This document shows, one piece after another, positions 51,686-62,587 of a stretch of 64,000 nt of DNA; within the stretch, counting starts at the first letter, position 1; each line of letters opens with the position of its first letter. The stretch is taken from NCBI GenBank assembly GCA_902806205.1, contig CADCVR010000001.1, positions 124,001-188,000 of the forward strand, written 5' to 3'. A program made the translations under genes and the position numbers. This DNA comes from an uncultured Solirubrobacteraceae bacterium. Lineage in GTDB: Bacteria; Actinomycetota; Thermoleophilia; Solirubrobacterales; Solirubrobacteraceae. The notes under the pieces were generated by a model that was given only the letters and a program-made list of their open reading frames with translations, was not told the origin of the DNA and ran no database searches.

Positions 51686-53694
51686 CCCAGGTTTCGGCCG
51701 CCGTTCAGGCGATCTTCGCACGGAGACGAGACGAGCTGGGCCGGCGGGTCAAGGCACTCGAGGAGACGGTCCCGGCGCTGCTCCAAGGTCAGCTCGACGA
51801 GAGCCTGCGCGCCAGGGCTGAGCGCGACGCCCACAAGCTGGCCGGCTCGCTGGGCATGTTCGGCCTGCCGCGCGGTTCCGAGCTGGCGCGCGAGATCGAG
51901 GAGGTGCTCGGCGTGCCGGACGGCCCGGCGCCATCCGCGGCTCCGCGACTGGCCGAGCTCGTGCTCGCGCTGCGAGGCCAGCTCGAGGACGCCCCGGTCG
52001 GATCGCAGGATCACTTGCCTGCGGGTCCACCGCTGCCGGACGGTCGCACGCTGCTGCTCGTGAGTGCCGACCCGGTGCTGACCGAACGGCTGTCCCACGA
52101 GGCGCTTGGCAGAGGTCTGCGCCCTCGCGGCGCCGCCTCGCCTGCCGCCGCGCGCCACCTGGCGGCGCTGGATCCGCCGGACGTCGCCGTGCTCGACCTG
52201 ACCTTCTCCGAAGCAGACCGGGACGGACTCGAGTTGCTCGTGGATCTCGTCGGGAGCAGGCCGCCGGTTCCGGTGATCGTCCTCACGAGCAGCGAAGCCC
52301 TCGTCGACCGCGTCGAGGTCTCCCGGCGCGGGGCCAGCGGGTTCATCCACCGGTCCCGGCCGGCGAGCCACGTCGTCGAGGCGGTGCGCGAGACGGTGGA
52401 GCGGCGCGACCGAGGACAGGCGAAGGTGCTGGCGGTCGACGACGACCCGGCGATCTCAGACGCCCTGGCGGTCATGCTCGCCCCCGTCGGCCTGGAGGTC
52501 TCGACCCTGAACGATCCGCGCCGGTTCTGGGAGTGCCTCGAGGAGATCGCCCCGGATCTCGTTGTGCTCGACCTGGAGATGCCCGGCCTCGACGGGATCG
52601 ACCTCTGTCGCGCCGTGCGCGCCGACGTGCGCTTCGGTCAGCTTCCGGTGCTGTTCTTGACCGCTCGCACCGACGCCGGATCGGTGAAGCGGATCTTCGA
52701 GGCGGGAGCCGACGACTATGTGAGCAAGCCCGTCGTGGGTCCGGAACTGGTCACGCGGATCGAGAACCGTCTGGACAGGGTGCGCCTGTATCGCCAGCTC
52801 GCCGAGACGGACAGCCTCACCGGGGTCGCGAGCCGACGGAAGTCCAGCGCGGCGCTCGAAGATTTGATCGCCATGGCAGACCGCTACGGACAGCCCCTGT
52901 CGATCGCCCTCATCGATCTCGATCATTTCAAGCGGCTGAACGATCAACTCGGGCACGCGGCCGGCGACGCCGCCCTGCGGCGGATCGGAGCGATGCTCGC
53001 CGGCGCCTTTCGCGGCGAGGACGTCGTCGGGCGCTGGGGCGGCGAGGAGTTCCTCGTCGGCATGTACGGCATGGGTCGCGACGACGGGATCCAACGCGTG
53101 GCAGAGCTGCTGGAAAGCTTCCGCACGGAGCAGTTCAGCGGCCGCGACGGCCGTTCCGCGCGGCTCTCCTTCAGCGCGGGAGTCGCTGAGTTTCCGCGCG
53201 ACGGCCCGGATCTGCATGACCTCTGCCGGGCGGCCGACGAGGCCATGTACCGCGCCAAGGCGAATGGGCGTGACCGTGTGCTTGCCGCCGGCTCACCACG
53301 GAGCAGTTCTCCCGAGCAGCCCGACGTGGTCGTGGTCGAGGACGACGCGGCGTTGGCGAGCGTGCTGGTCGAGTCATTGCAGACCCGCGGCCACCGCACG
53401 CGCTGGCTCGACGACGGTCCGAAGGCCGTCGCGGCCCTGGCGGGCGCCGACCCGGACCTCTCGGCCGACCTGATCCTGCTCGACGTCGACCTGCCGGGCC
53501 TGAGCGGGCTGTCCGTCCTGCGCCGCCTGGCCGCCGACGGCGTGCTGAGCCGTTCGCGGGTGATCATGTTGACGGCCCGAGCCGGCGAGACCGATGTGCT
53601 CGCCGCCCTCGAGCTCGGTGCGATCGACCACGTGGCCAAGCCGTTCAGCGTGCCGGTACTGATGCAGAAGGTCCGCCGCGCTTTGAGCCGCTGA
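51682..53694 (+). CDS. HPt-REC-REC-GGDEF-REC diguanylate cyclase
   Basis: The 670-residue product starts with an HPt domain, with His51 in DAHKLAGSLGMFG. Two receivers follow: a first with VAVLDLTFSE and a second with VVLDLEMPGLDG. Next is a GGDEF domain with the active-site GGEEF at 453-457 and the inhibitory RxxD site R444-D447. A third receiver has LILLDVDLPGL and KPFSVPVL. It should make cyclic di-GMP, with product inhibition intact. The last receiver closely resembles that of the paralogue at 62588. The GTG start overlaps the upstream gene. Confidence 0.93.
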
Positions 53695-53815
53695 CGTTTC
53701 GCCGGTCGATCGCGGGAACCCACGGCGGCCTGGGAACACGGGCTCCCACCGGCAGAAGGCCTCACCTCGACCTTACGGCTGCGCCAGGCTGCGTCGATCG
53801 TGACTGCGCCGTCGC

Positions 53816-55162
53816 TCACGCCCCCTTCCCGAGCCTTGTTCGGCAGGCGGCCACGACATCCGCGAGATCGACCTGGTCGAGGATCACACCGTGGCGGTCG
53901 TCGTCCGGGTCGAGCGTGCGCAGCGCCTGCGCATAGCCCCGGCGCGCAGCGTTCGCATCCCCGCGCGCGTCGTGGGCGCGGCCGAGCTGGAACGCGGCGA
54001 GGCCGAACGACGGATCCAGGTACAACGCTCGCCGGAACGAGCTGACAGCCGCAGCGGCGTCGCCGAGCCCCAACTCGGCGAGACCGCGGACGAAGTAGGC
54101 GTCCGCGGCCAGCGGCTCCCGCGTGAGCGCTTGGTCGCTGAGGGCGATCGCGGCCTCGAGATCTCCTCGGTCGGCCGCCTCGAGTGCGTCTGCGATCCGG
54201 TCCTCGATCCGGCGTCGGGGCGCGCCGTCCGATCGGGCGGCGCTCCCGCGCCCAGCTTCCGCGGCCTGGGGTCCCGTGCCGGGCGCTTCGGCCCGGTCGC
54301 CTCCGGGTCCGGTCCGTTCGACCCCGAGCGGTCGGCGCAGCACCCGGAGGGGCTCCCGAGGCCGTCTTCGCTCGGCCGGTGCAGCTGCGGTCGCGTCGCG
54401 AGCGAGCCTGCCTGCGGTGCCGGAGAGACGGTCGGCGACCCCGAGGAGCAGCGAGCCCTCGGGCCGAAGCGCGGACTCGAGCGATCCGATCACGCGTTCG
54501 ACGGTGGGTCCGTCGAAGTAGATGAGCACATTGCGGCAGGCGATCAGGTCGAAGGCGACCTCCCCCGGCGGCGGCGCGGGGTCGTTGACCAGGTTGTGAT
54601 GGCGGAACCGGACGAGCGATCGCAGGCTCTGACGGACGCAATGGCGTGACCCGTCGCGGGCGAAGTAGCGCTCACGGAGATCAGTGGAGACGTTGCGCAC
54701 CGACCGCGCGGAGTAGTGCGCCGCTTCGGCGCGCTCGAGCGCCGCGGTCGAGATGTCGCTCGCGAGGATGCTGACGGGAGGTTGCACGGAGCCGAAGGCC
54801 TCGCAGGCCAGCATCGCGAACGAGTAGGCCTCCTCCCCGGTGGCGCAGGCCGACACCCAGACGCGCACCGTCTCCGAGCCGCCGTCGCGCGCGCGCTCCA
54901 GGAGCCCCCGCCAGTCCACGGCCTCCAGTTCGCGGGCCTCGCGCAGGAAGTACGTCTCCTTGATCGTCACCTCGTCCACCAGCCGGGCGATCACCGTCCC
55001 CGCACCCGCCTGCCCCGCGACCTCGCCGAGAAAGCGCTCCGCTCCGAGACCGGGAGCGGCTCGGCCGAGCGCCGCCGCCAGGGCCGGCAGCTGGGCCTCC
55101 TTGATCACGATCCCCGTCTCCCGGTGGACCAGACCGGCCAACTGCGCCAGGGCGTCGCTCAC
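53816..55162 (-). CDS. cheR: CheR-type methyltransferase with C-terminal TPR repeats
   Basis: This 448-residue protein methylates glutamates of chemoreceptors. The N-terminal helical domain is followed by the S-adenosylmethionine site VWVSACATGEEAYSFAML and CRNVLIYFDGPTVERVI. After a low-complexity Arg/Pro linker comes a TPR region (EDRIADALEAADRGDLEAAI, then LDPSFGLAAFQLGRAHD). CheR fused to TPR is the WspC type. The GTG overlaps the cheB stop. It is last in the minus-strand operon and converges on the diguanylate cyclase gene with a gap of about 120 bases. Confidence 0.93.
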   Translation of the reverse strand: MSDALAQLAGLVHRETGIVIKEAQLPALAAALGRAAPGLGAERFLGEVAGQAGAGTVIARLVDEVTIKETYFLREARELEAVDWRGLLERARDGGSETVRVWVSACATGEEAYSFAMLACEAFGSVQPPVSILASDISTAALERAEAAHYSARSVRNVSTDLRERYFARDGSRHCVRQSLRSLVRFRHHNLVNDPAPPPGEVAFDLIACRNVLIYFDGPTVERVIGSLESALRPEGSLLLGVADRLSGTAGRLARDATAAAPAERRRPREPLRVLRRPLGVERTGPGGDRAEAPGTGPQAAEAGRGSAARSDGAPRRRIEDRIADALEAADRGDLEAAIALSDQALTREPLAADAYFVRGLAELGLGDAAAAVSSFRRALYLDPSFGLAAFQLGRAHDARGDANAARRGYAQALRTLDPDDDRHGVILDQVDLADVVAACRTRLGKGA

Positions 55163-56205
55163 AGCGTCGTCCCGTCGGTGCGAAGCGCGCGCAACGTCGG
55201 CCCGATCTCGTCGAGCGGCAGAACGAGATCGGCACCGGACTCGATGGCCGCGCGCGGCATCCCGAACACGGCGCAGGTCGCCTGATCCTGGGCGATCACC
55301 AGGCCGCCTGCGGCGCGGATCGCTTCAACTCCCTCGGCTCCGTCGCGGCCCATGCCGGTGAGCACGACGCCCATCGCCTCCTGGCCGACGGACGCGGCGA
55401 GGCTCTCGAAGAGCATGTCCACCGAAGGACGATGAGCGCCCTTCCGGGTCCTGCGATCGATCGAGAAGCGCATCGAGGGCTCGACGCACACATGGCCGTC
55501 GTCGGGTGCCACCCAGATCCCCGGTCGGACGATCGCTCCGGACTCGGCGAAGCGGACGGGCAGCTTCAGGCTCCGGTCGAGCCACCTGGCGAACCCCTCG
55601 GTGAAGCCCGCCGTGATGTGCTGGACGACGACCACCGGCAGGGGGAAGTCGGCCGGAAGCGCACCCAGCACGCTCAGCAGAGCCGGCGGGCCGCCCGTCG
55701 AGGCTCCGATCCCGAGAACCCGGAAGCGGCGCGTCACGTCCCGCCGTCGCGGCGGGGCCGGCCCGACCCGACCGGTGCGCGTCCGCCGTGTGAGCTGCAC
55801 GCTCGCCAGGCGCTTGAAGCGGCTGCGCGTGGCGGTGGCCCACACGTCCGCGGGCGCGAGCAGATCGAGGCTCGACTTGGCCATCGCCTCCAGCGCACCG
55901 GCCGCGAGCGCCTCGGCGGCCCTCTCCGAGCCGCGCTCCGCGTCGGCGCTGAGCACCAGGATCGGACGTGGCGCGTCGCGCATGATGCGCGTGATCGCCT
56001 CCACCCCGCCGATGCCGGGCATCTCGAGATCCATGGTGAGCAGGTCGGGGTCGAGGCGCTCGAGCTGGGGAAGCATCTCCTCGGCGGTCGCGAAGACGCC
56101 CGCCACCCGGATCCCGGGGTCGCGCTGGAGGAAGCGGGTCAGCGCCTCCGCGTAGGTGGCCGAATCGTCACAGATGACGATCCGGACCGCTTCTCCGCCA
56201 GCCAT
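55159..56205 (-). CDS. cheB: CheB-type methylesterase response regulator
   Basis: The 348-residue product has a receiver (phospho-acceptor Asp59 in LLTMDLEMPG) and a C-terminal methylesterase. The catalytic Ser lies in GIGASTGGPPALLS, the His in VVVQHITAGF, and the Asp in VLTGMGRDGAEG. It resets receptor methylation against CheR. The loop that usually holds a Lys-Pro in the receiver reads AKSSLD, so the Lys is kept. It lies 18 bases after cheA and overlaps cheR. Confidence 0.94.
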   Translation of the reverse strand: MAGGEAVRIVICDDSATYAEALTRFLQRDPGIRVAGVFATAEEMLPQLERLDPDLLTMDLEMPGIGGVEAITRIMRDAPRPILVLSADAERGSERAAEALAAGALEAMAKSSLDLLAPADVWATATRSRFKRLASVQLTRRTRTGRVGPAPPRRRDVTRRFRVLGIGASTGGPPALLSVLGALPADFPLPVVVVQHITAGFTEGFARWLDRSLKLPVRFAESGAIVRPGIWVAPDDGHVCVEPSMRFSIDRRTRKGAHRPSVDMLFESLAASVGQEAMGVVLTGMGRDGAEGVEAIRAAGGLVIAQDQATCAVFGMPRAAIESGADLVLPLDEIGPTLRALRTDGTTL

Positions 56206-56223
56206 GCGTCGCGACTTCGAGCC

Positions 56224-58197
56224 CTAGGAGCCTACGAGGCGATCGATCGTCTCCAGGAGCGCCTGCTGATCGAACTCGTCCTTGACGATGTACGCGTCGG
56301 CACCCATCTCCGCACCCAGGCGCCGGTCGGCGTCGCCCCCCTTCGACGTGACGATGACCACCGGCAGCGCGGCATGCTCGGGGTGCTCGCGGATCGCGGC
56401 CAAGAGCTCGAGGCCGTCCATCTCGGGCATCTGGATGTCCGTCAGGACCATGTCGATGTCCGAGTCACGGGCGATCCGCTCCAGCGCCTCGCGACCGTCC
56501 CGCGCCGTCTCCACGTGGTAGCCGGCGGTCTCGAGGATGCTGCGCTGCAGCTCGCGGACCGTGAACTGATCGTCGACCACCAGGACGTTGGGAGCAGTTC
56601 GGTTCTCCGGCTCGCTGATGCGGCTCGACGGCGAGGGGCTCGACGAGTGCCGCTGGGTGAGGTGGCTCGGATCGAGGATCAAGGCGACGCGACCGTCCCC
56701 GAGGATCGCCGCGCCGAGGTATCCGGGAACACCGGCGAGCAGCGGCCCGAGCCGCTTGGTCACGAGCTCCTGGTCCCCGAGCACGCGGTCGCACGTGATC
56801 CCCACCACGCGCGCGGGCGAGACCAGGATCATCGCGGGCGCGAACGCCTCCAGCGGAGCAGCGGACGCTCCCATGATCGCCGCCAGATCGCCGAGCGGGA
56901 TCGTCTCACCGCGCAGCTCGAGCGAGCGACGGCCTCCGAGGGTGGTCGTGTCCCCCACCGCGACCACTTCCCGGACGCTCGCGAGGGGCAGTCCGAACGG
57001 CTGGCCCGCACGCTCGCAGAGCAGCACGCGAAGCAGGGCGAGCGTCAGGGGCAACAGCAGGACGACCTTCGTTCCCCGCGAGGGCTCACTGAGCACCTCC
57101 AAGCTTCCGCCGAGCCGCTCGACATGGCTCTTGACGGCATCGAGACCGACACCGCGCCCGGCGAGGTCGCTGACCTCCGTCGCGGTGGAGAAGCCCGGCT
57201 TGGCGAGCACCTCGGTGAGTGATCCCTCCGCCTTCGCGCGCGCCAGCAGCTCGGGGGAGACGCCCCGACCGTCGTCCTCCAGCTCGATCGCGACCATGCT
57301 CCCCCGCTGCTCCGCGCGGAGCACGAGCCGCGCGACGCGGGGTTTGCCGGCGCGCTCCCGTTCTCGAGGCGACTCGACCCCGTGGGCGATCGCGTTGCGC
57401 AGCAGATGGGTGATGGTCTCCGAGATCCCTTCGAGGATGACCCTGTCGAGCTGCGTCTCGGCGCCGGTGATCACGAGCTCGACCTGCTTGCCCTCAGCGG
57501 CTGCGATGTCACGGACGGCCCGCGGGTATGGGCTCGTGATCGAGCTCAGCGGGAGCGTGCGCATCTCGATCACCGAGTCCTGCAGCTCGTCGAGCAGGCG
57601 CTCGGACATGTCGAGCTCCTCCTCGGCGACGTCGTCGCCCTCGGTCAGGGCCCGATTGCGGAGCTGGTGCTCGAGCCGGCGGTGGTGGAGGACGCTCTCG
57701 CCGACCGCGTCGAGCATGCGGTCGACCTTCTCGGCCGAGACACGGATCGCGCGATCCGCCCCCGGACGGGGCGCAGGGTCGACAGGCGGCGCGGGTCTGG
57801 GTTCGCCGACCTTCTGCGCGGGCGGTGGAGCGGCCGCCGCGGGCGGTTCGCAAGCGAGCTCCGCGATCACCGAGGACCCGTGACCCGTGTCGCCGGCGAT
57901 CGTCTGCCGCAGGGCGTCGGTCGCCCGCAGCAGGGGATCGACGAGCTCGAGACGGAAGGCATCCTGCGACCGGCACTCCTCGAGGCGGGTCTCCATCGCG
58001 TCGGCGATCGAGGAGACCTCCTTCCACCCGACCATGCTCGCCGTCCCCTTGATCGAGTGGGCGTCCCGGAACATGGCGTCGATGGCATCGGGCTCGGCCG
58101 AGCCGCTCTCCAGGGCCAGGAGGTTGCGCTCGAGCCGTTCGAGGCAGTCCGTCGTCTCTTCGCGGGCCATGCCGAGGATGTCCGAGTCCGGATTCAT
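56224..58197 (-). CDS. cheA: CheA-type histidine kinase fused to a receiver (CheA-REC)
   Basis: This 657-residue kinase begins with an HPt domain; the phospho-acceptor is His47 in DAHSIKGTASMVGW. A dimerisation region and ATPase follow (THLLRNAIAHGVESPRERER, then DDGRGVSPELL and GRGVGLDAVKSHVERLGG). A CheW-like domain lies near residues 390-510. A C-terminal receiver (530-657) has VLTDIQMPEMDG. The CheY-binding P2 domain is not evident. This CheA-REC layout is the one of WspE and FrzE. The start overlaps the cheW stop as ATGA. Confidence 0.94.
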   Translation of the reverse strand: MNPDSDILGMAREETTDCLERLERNLLALESGSAEPDAIDAMFRDAHSIKGTASMVGWKEVSSIADAMETRLEECRSQDAFRLELVDPLLRATDALRQTIAGDTGHGSSVIAELACEPPAAAAPPPAQKVGEPRPAPPVDPAPRPGADRAIRVSAEKVDRMLDAVGESVLHHRRLEHQLRNRALTEGDDVAEEELDMSERLLDELQDSVIEMRTLPLSSITSPYPRAVRDIAAAEGKQVELVITGAETQLDRVILEGISETITHLLRNAIAHGVESPRERERAGKPRVARLVLRAEQRGSMVAIELEDDGRGVSPELLARAKAEGSLTEVLAKPGFSTATEVSDLAGRGVGLDAVKSHVERLGGSLEVLSEPSRGTKVVLLLPLTLALLRVLLCERAGQPFGLPLASVREVVAVGDTTTLGGRRSLELRGETIPLGDLAAIMGASAAPLEAFAPAMILVSPARVVGITCDRVLGDQELVTKRLGPLLAGVPGYLGAAILGDGRVALILDPSHLTQRHSSSPSPSSRISEPENRTAPNVLVVDDQFTVRELQRSILETAGYHVETARDGREALERIARDSDIDMVLTDIQMPEMDGLELLAAIREHPEHAALPVVIVTSKGGDADRRLGAEMGADAYIVKDEFDQQALLETIDRLVGS

Positions 58198-58607
58198 CGC
58201 GGGGATCGCTCCCGCGCGACGGCGTCGAGTGCGACGCCGAGGTTCACGATGCCGATGAGCTCGCCGTCGGCGAGCACGGCTCCCCGCAGGTATTCGGACT
58301 CGGCGGCCTCGGTCGGTTCCGGCAGAGCGGTCACGTCGAGGATCGATTGGACGGCGAGTCCGGCGCCCCGATCACCGTCCTCGGTGACGACGATCCGTCC
58401 GCGGGGGCCGTCGTCCTCCAGGCCGAAGAGCGTCGCCAGGTCGACCACCGTGATCAGCTGGCCCCGGAGGTTGCGGACTCCCAGCACGCTGCGCGGAGCG
58501 CCCGGAACCGGCGTCACGTCTCCGAGCTCGGCCACCTCGAGGACGCCTTCGACCGGCACGGCGTAGTGCTCGCCGGCGACCCGTACACGGACGTGGACCG
58601 AGCTCAT
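58194..58607 (-). CDS. cheW: CheW-type coupling protein
   Basis: The 137-residue protein is a single CheW domain. [20 protein letters not shown] and [20 protein letters not shown] are typical of the domain that bridges the receptor and CheA. Only one cheW is present in the operon. It overlaps the MCP stop upstream and the cheA start downstream, so receptor, coupler and kinase would be made together. Confidence 0.92.
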   Translation of the reverse strand: MSSVHVRVRVAGEHYAVPVEGVLEVAELGDVTPVPGAPRSVLGVRNLRGQLITVVDLATLFGLEDDGPRGRIVVTEDGDRGAGLAVQSILDVTALPEPTEAAESEYLRGAVLADGELIGIVNLGVALDAVARERSPR

Positions 58608-60043
58608 GACCGGCCCCGGGTGGCGGCTGCGTTGCCGTTCGCCGGCTCCCGGCCCTCTGCGGCCATGCTGGAGAACTCGTCCAGGCGCTCGTAGAGCTCG
58701 GCGATCACCTCGGTGACCTGCCGGGCGGTCTGGGTGCGTTGTTGCTGCTCGGAAGCGAGTTGCTCGGCCGCGGCGCGGATCTCGACCATCGCCGAGGAGA
58801 CCTGGTCGGCCGCGTCGCGCTGCTGCTCGGTGGCGCGCAGGCTCTCGTCGAGCACCTCAGACGTGGCGCCCATCAGCTGTCCCACCTCGCGGGCCTGCTT
58901 GGTGCCCTGCTCGGTGGCCATGATCGTGGCGTTGGTCTCGTCTTGCACCGAAGTGATGATCGTCCGGATGTCGTCGGTCGAGCGGATCGAGCGCTCGGCC
59001 AGCTTGCGCACCTCCGCGGCGACCACCGCAAAGCCCTTGCCCGCCTCGCCCGCCCGCGCCGCCTCGATCGCCGCGTTCAGCGCCAGCAAGTTGGTCTGCT
59101 CGGCGATGTTGTTGATCAGCTCGAGCACCTCGCCGATCTTCTGGCTGCGCCCGCCCAGCGCCAGCGAGCGCTCAGAGATCGCCTGCACCTGCTCTTGCAT
59201 CTCGCGCATCGTGTCACCCGTCTGATCGACCGCGGTCGAACCCGCCTTGGCGTTATCGGCGATCGAGACCGCCGTGGCCCGCAACTCCTCCACCGTCGCG
59301 GCAACCTCGGCCACCGCCGCCGACTGCTGATTGGTCGCCGTCGACGCCTCCGACGCACCCGCCGACATCTCACCCGCCGCCACCGACAGGGTCGCCGCGC
59401 TGTCCCGGATGCGATCGAACAGCCTGCTCACCAGGCGAATCACGTAGAAGCCCAGCGCCAGGGTCGCGAGCACCGCGATCAGTCCGGCGACGATCGCCAC
59501 GGTGCGCGCGCTGTCGGCCTCGGCGTCGGCGGCGGCGTTCTGCGCGCTGGTCTCCTGGCCCTGACCGCGGGCGAATGCGTCGACCTGCCGCTGCAGCCTG
59601 GTCACCGCGGCGTCGACGGCGGCGTCGACCTCGCCAGAACCCGGCGCGCCGGCCGCCCGAGCCGCTTGCTCGGCGAGGACGGCGTCGAGCCGCTCCCGGC
59701 TGGCCACGATCGCCCGGACCTCATCACGCTCCACGGGCTCGACCTCCCGCAGGAGCTCGCCCAGCGCCCGGCGAAGCTCACGCCGGGCGTCGCGCAGCCT
59801 GCGGAGATCTGCGGAATCGTCCCCGATCGCATACACCTCGAGCAGACCGTCGGTCTCGGTGGCCGCCGTCCTCACCCGCTCGGCCAGCACCTGGTGATAG
59901 CTGTCCGTCGCTGCGCGCCCAGCCAGCTCCCGCGCCTCGCCATAGCGCCAGATCGTCAGCCCGGCCGCGACGGAGACCAGGACGATCACCGCGGCGATCG
60001 CCGCCGCGATCCGGCGCGCCGGCCCCTCTAGCATGCGGCCCAT
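58604..60043 (-). CDS. Methyl-accepting chemotaxis-type receptor
   Basis: This 479-residue receptor has two membrane spans, about 12-34 and 182-204, enclosing a roughly 145-residue helical outside domain. A clear HAMP domain is not seen after the second span. The cytoplasmic coiled-coil holds the hairpin tip [20 protein letters not shown] followed by [20 protein letters not shown]. There is no CheR-binding pentapeptide at the C-terminus. The ligand is unknown; the outside domain (for example [20 protein letters not shown]) is simple helix. Confidence 0.92.
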   Translation of the reverse strand: MGRMLEGPARRIAAAIAAVIVLVSVAAGLTIWRYGEARELAGRAATDSYHQVLAERVRTAATETDGLLEVYAIGDDSADLRRLRDARRELRRALGELLREVEPVERDEVRAIVASRERLDAVLAEQAARAAGAPGSGEVDAAVDAAVTRLQRQVDAFARGQGQETSAQNAAADAEADSARTVAIVAGLIAVLATLALGFYVIRLVSRLFDRIRDSAATLSVAAGEMSAGASEASTATNQQSAAVAEVAATVEELRATAVSIADNAKAGSTAVDQTGDTMREMQEQVQAISERSLALGGRSQKIGEVLELINNIAEQTNLLALNAAIEAARAGEAGKGFAVVAAEVRKLAERSIRSTDDIRTIITSVQDETNATIMATEQGTKQAREVGQLMGATSEVLDESLRATEQQRDAADQVSSAMVEIRAAAEQLASEQQQRTQTARQVTEVIAELYERLDEFSSMAAEGREPANGNAAATRGRS

Positions 60044-60059
60044 GGCCCTACCTCTCTGT

Positions 60060-61538
60060 TCACGATGCGGGAAGCTCCCCTGAGATTCGACGCGCCGGCT
60101 GCTCGCCCTGCTCAGCAGGCTCCAGCTGGAAGCCGCGGCGCGGCATCGCGCCCCATTCGGCGTTGCCCCGAAGGAAGCTCACGAGGCCGCGCAGGCGCCA
60201 GAACACCGTCAGCTGACGGTAGCCCAGGCTTTCGAGGAAGATCCACGGCAGCATCGCGAGCCGGTCACCGAAGCCGTCGTAGCGACGAGCAGCGCGATCC
60301 TCCAGCACCAGCGTGAAGACGTTCAGCACGACGCCGAAGCCGTAGGCGACCAGGAAGAAGAGCAAAGCGAACGGCACGTCGACCGCCCCGAAGGCGAGCG
60401 CGACGACGAGTCCCACCAGGCCGAGCGCCTCGATGACCGGACCGAGGAACTCGACGAGCACGAAGTACGGCAGCACCACGACGCCCAGGGCTCCGTAGCG
60501 AGGGCGCCCCAGCATCGCCCGGTGGCGCCAGAGCACGTCGGCCAGCCCGCGTTGCCAGCGATCCCGCTGGCGGCTCAGGGCCCTGAGCGACTCGGGGACC
60601 TCGGTCCAGGCGACGGGATCGGCCACGAAGACGATGCGGCTCGCCGTGCCCTGCTCGATGCCTCGCCGCCGCAGCGCCGCGACGAGCTCCATGTCCTCCC
60701 CGACCGTGTCGTGCACGTAGCCGCCGACGGCGATCATCGCGTCGCGGCGAAACAGGCCGAACGCGCCCGAGACGATGAGGTTGCCGCCGAGCCGGTTCCA
60801 GCCGAGGCGGCCGAAGAGAAACGCGCGGAGGTACTCCACCGACTGCACGCCTGCCAGCGGCGTCCGCGGCGCCCGCGCGTGGACCACCCGACCCGCGCGG
60901 ACCACGGACCCGTTGGCGATGCGGACCGTCCCGCCGGCCGCCACCACATCCTCGCGCTCGAGGAACGGGCGGACCATCCGCAGCATGGCGTCCGGCTCGA
61001 TCAGCGTGTCGGCGTCGACCGCGCAGACGAGCGAGCCGCTCGCGAGGTTCAGCCCGGCGTTCAGTGCGTCGGCCTTGCCCCCGTTCTCCTTGTCCACGAC
61101 CACGAGCTCCGGCTGGGTACGCGAGCGGTAGAGCCCGCGCACCGGCTTGCTGTCCACCTCACGCCGGAAGATGGGATGGATGGGGGCCAGATCGAACTCG
61201 CGCTGCAGCACCGCGAGCGTCGCGTCGGACGACCCGTCGTTGACGAGCACGACCTCGAGGCGCGGGTAGCGCAGGGTCAGCAGCGCCCGGACGCTCTCGG
61301 CGATGGTCGAGGCTTCGTCGTGGGCCGGTGCGATCACGCTCACCCTCGGGGCGACATCGGAGCCGAGCATCCGCTCTCGCGGCTCCCGCCACGCCTTCTG
61401 AAGCTGCCCACGCGCTTCCACCGCAGAGCTGCCCAGGAGCACGACATAGAAGCCGTTGACCACGACGAAGTAGGCGAGCACGATCCACTCCCACCCCTTG
61501 AGGAGCTCGAGGGCCGATGCAGCCGCCGGCGCGCTCAT
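60060..61538 (-). CDS. Membrane-bound family 2 glycosyltransferase, processive type
   Basis: The 492-residue product has one N-terminal span, a GT-A domain, and several C-terminal spans. The donor site is [20 protein letters not shown] and [12 protein letters not shown], then AVDADT. The acceptor and catalytic parts are GED and QRDRWQRGL. These features match bacterial cellulose, hyaluronan and poly-GlcNAc synthases and relatives. No PilZ domain is present, so any cyclic-di-GMP control would be indirect. The ATG at 61538 overlaps the HEAT gene. It lies inside the chemosensory operon, which points to exopolysaccharide control. Confidence 0.9.
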   Translation of the reverse strand: MSAPAAASALELLKGWEWIVLAYFVVVNGFYVVLLGSSAVEARGQLQKAWREPRERMLGSDVAPRVSVIAPAHDEASTIAESVRALLTLRYPRLEVVLVNDGSSDATLAVLQREFDLAPIHPIFRREVDSKPVRGLYRSRTQPELVVVDKENGGKADALNAGLNLASGSLVCAVDADTLIEPDAMLRMVRPFLEREDVVAAGGTVRIANGSVVRAGRVVHARAPRTPLAGVQSVEYLRAFLFGRLGWNRLGGNLIVSGAFGLFRRDAMIAVGGYVHDTVGEDMELVAALRRRGIEQGTASRIVFVADPVAWTEVPESLRALSRQRDRWQRGLADVLWRHRAMLGRPRYGALGVVVLPYFVLVEFLGPVIEALGLVGLVVALAFGAVDVPFALLFFLVAYGFGVVLNVFTLVLEDRAARRYDGFGDRLAMLPWIFLESLGYRQLTVFWRLRGLVSFLRGNAEWGAMPRRGFQLEPAEQGEQPARRISGELPAS

Positions 61539-62584
61539 GCGACCCCCGCCCTGGAGGCCGAAGCGGGAAGCCCGAGCACCTGCTGGGCCATGTCGCGCGC
61601 AAACCGGTCGGGGTCGTGAAGCGACTCGCGGAGCATCACGAGTCCTGTCGGCCCGAGCGAGCGGAGGGCGAGCGCGACACTCCGGCGGACCTCCCACGCC
61701 CGGTCACCGAGCGCGGCGGCGAGCTCGGGTGCCGCCGGCCAGTGCGCGAGCTTGCCCAGCCCCGCCGCCGCCGCGGCGCGGACGGTGCTGTCCGGGTCGA
61801 AGAGCAGGCGCTTGAGCGCCTCGATTGCCGCGGCGCCGCCCACGGCTCCCGCGATGGCCGCCGCCAGCGCGCGCGTTCGCGGCGAGGGGTGGCGGGCGAG
61901 CTCGATCGCCGCCGGCAGCAGCCGTGCGTCGGCCACGCCGGCCGCGACCTCCATGACCTCGTCGATCCGACCGCCCGGGGTGGCCGCGAGCCGCCGTGCG
62001 AGCGGGGCGACGACAGGCCCGCCGATCCGCACCAGCGAGCTCTTGGCCGCGAAGCGGCACAAGGGCGACTCGTCGTCGAGCATCGCGATGAGCCGGTCGA
62101 GGTCGGGCTCGGGGTGGTCCGCGGAGCAGGTGGCCGCGGCGGCACGGACCTCGGCGTTGCGATCGCTCAGCAGCGCCGCGCTCTGAGCGCTGACGGCGCC
62201 AGTGAGCGTCAGCAGCCGCACGCCTTGGAGCCGACGCCACCACCGGCGGCTTCGGCAGCGGGCTTCGGCGTCGGCGACAACTCCCGCCGTCTCCGCGAGC
62301 GCGGCGTGACGCATTCGCGCCTTGCCGCTGAAGTTCCTTCCGGACGCCGCCAGCAGCTCGATGCGTGCATCGGTGCCCACGCGGGCCAGTGCCGCAAGAT
62401 CGTCGTGTGCCTGCGGCTCACCGAGCGACGCCCGCGTCATCGCCTCGCGGGCGAGCGCGGAGCGCCCCGTGTCGCGCCGTCGCCTCAGCGCACGCGCACC
62501 CGCCACCGCGACCAGCCACGCGAGGGTCACGGCCGCGAGCACGCCCTCGACCGCCAGCGCCCAGGTCACGACGCCGTCGGGCAC
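61535..62584 (-). CDS. Membrane-anchored HEAT repeat protein
   Basis: This 349-residue protein has an N-terminal span (VEGVLAAVTLAWLVAVAGA) and then helical HEAT-like repeats. They appear as NAEVRAAAATCSADHPEPDL, DSTVRAAAAAGLGKLAHWPA and EVRRSVALALRSLG. HEAT repeats bind proteins. It may support the glycosyltransferase next to it, as such pairs are frequent in polysaccharide secretion. The GTG start follows the GGDEF gene by three bases. Confidence 0.8.
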   Translation of the reverse strand: MPDGVVTWALAVEGVLAAVTLAWLVAVAGARALRRRRDTGRSALAREAMTRASLGEPQAHDDLAALARVGTDARIELLAASGRNFSGKARMRHAALAETAGVVADAEARCRSRRWWRRLQGVRLLTLTGAVSAQSAALLSDRNAEVRAAAATCSADHPEPDLDRLIAMLDDESPLCRFAAKSSLVRIGGPVVAPLARRLAATPGGRIDEVMEVAAGVADARLLPAAIELARHPSPRTRALAAAIAGAVGGAAAIEALKRLLFDPDSTVRAAAAAGLGKLAHWPAAPELAAALGDRAWEVRRSVALALRSLGPTGLVMLRESLHDPDRFARDMAQQVLGLPASASRAGVA

Positions 62585-62587
62585 GTG

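Noticed and set aside
53695-53815. A terminator between the converging cyclase and cheR genes
   Set aside because: Only weak five-base complementarities are visible and there is no T-tract; no confident call was possible.
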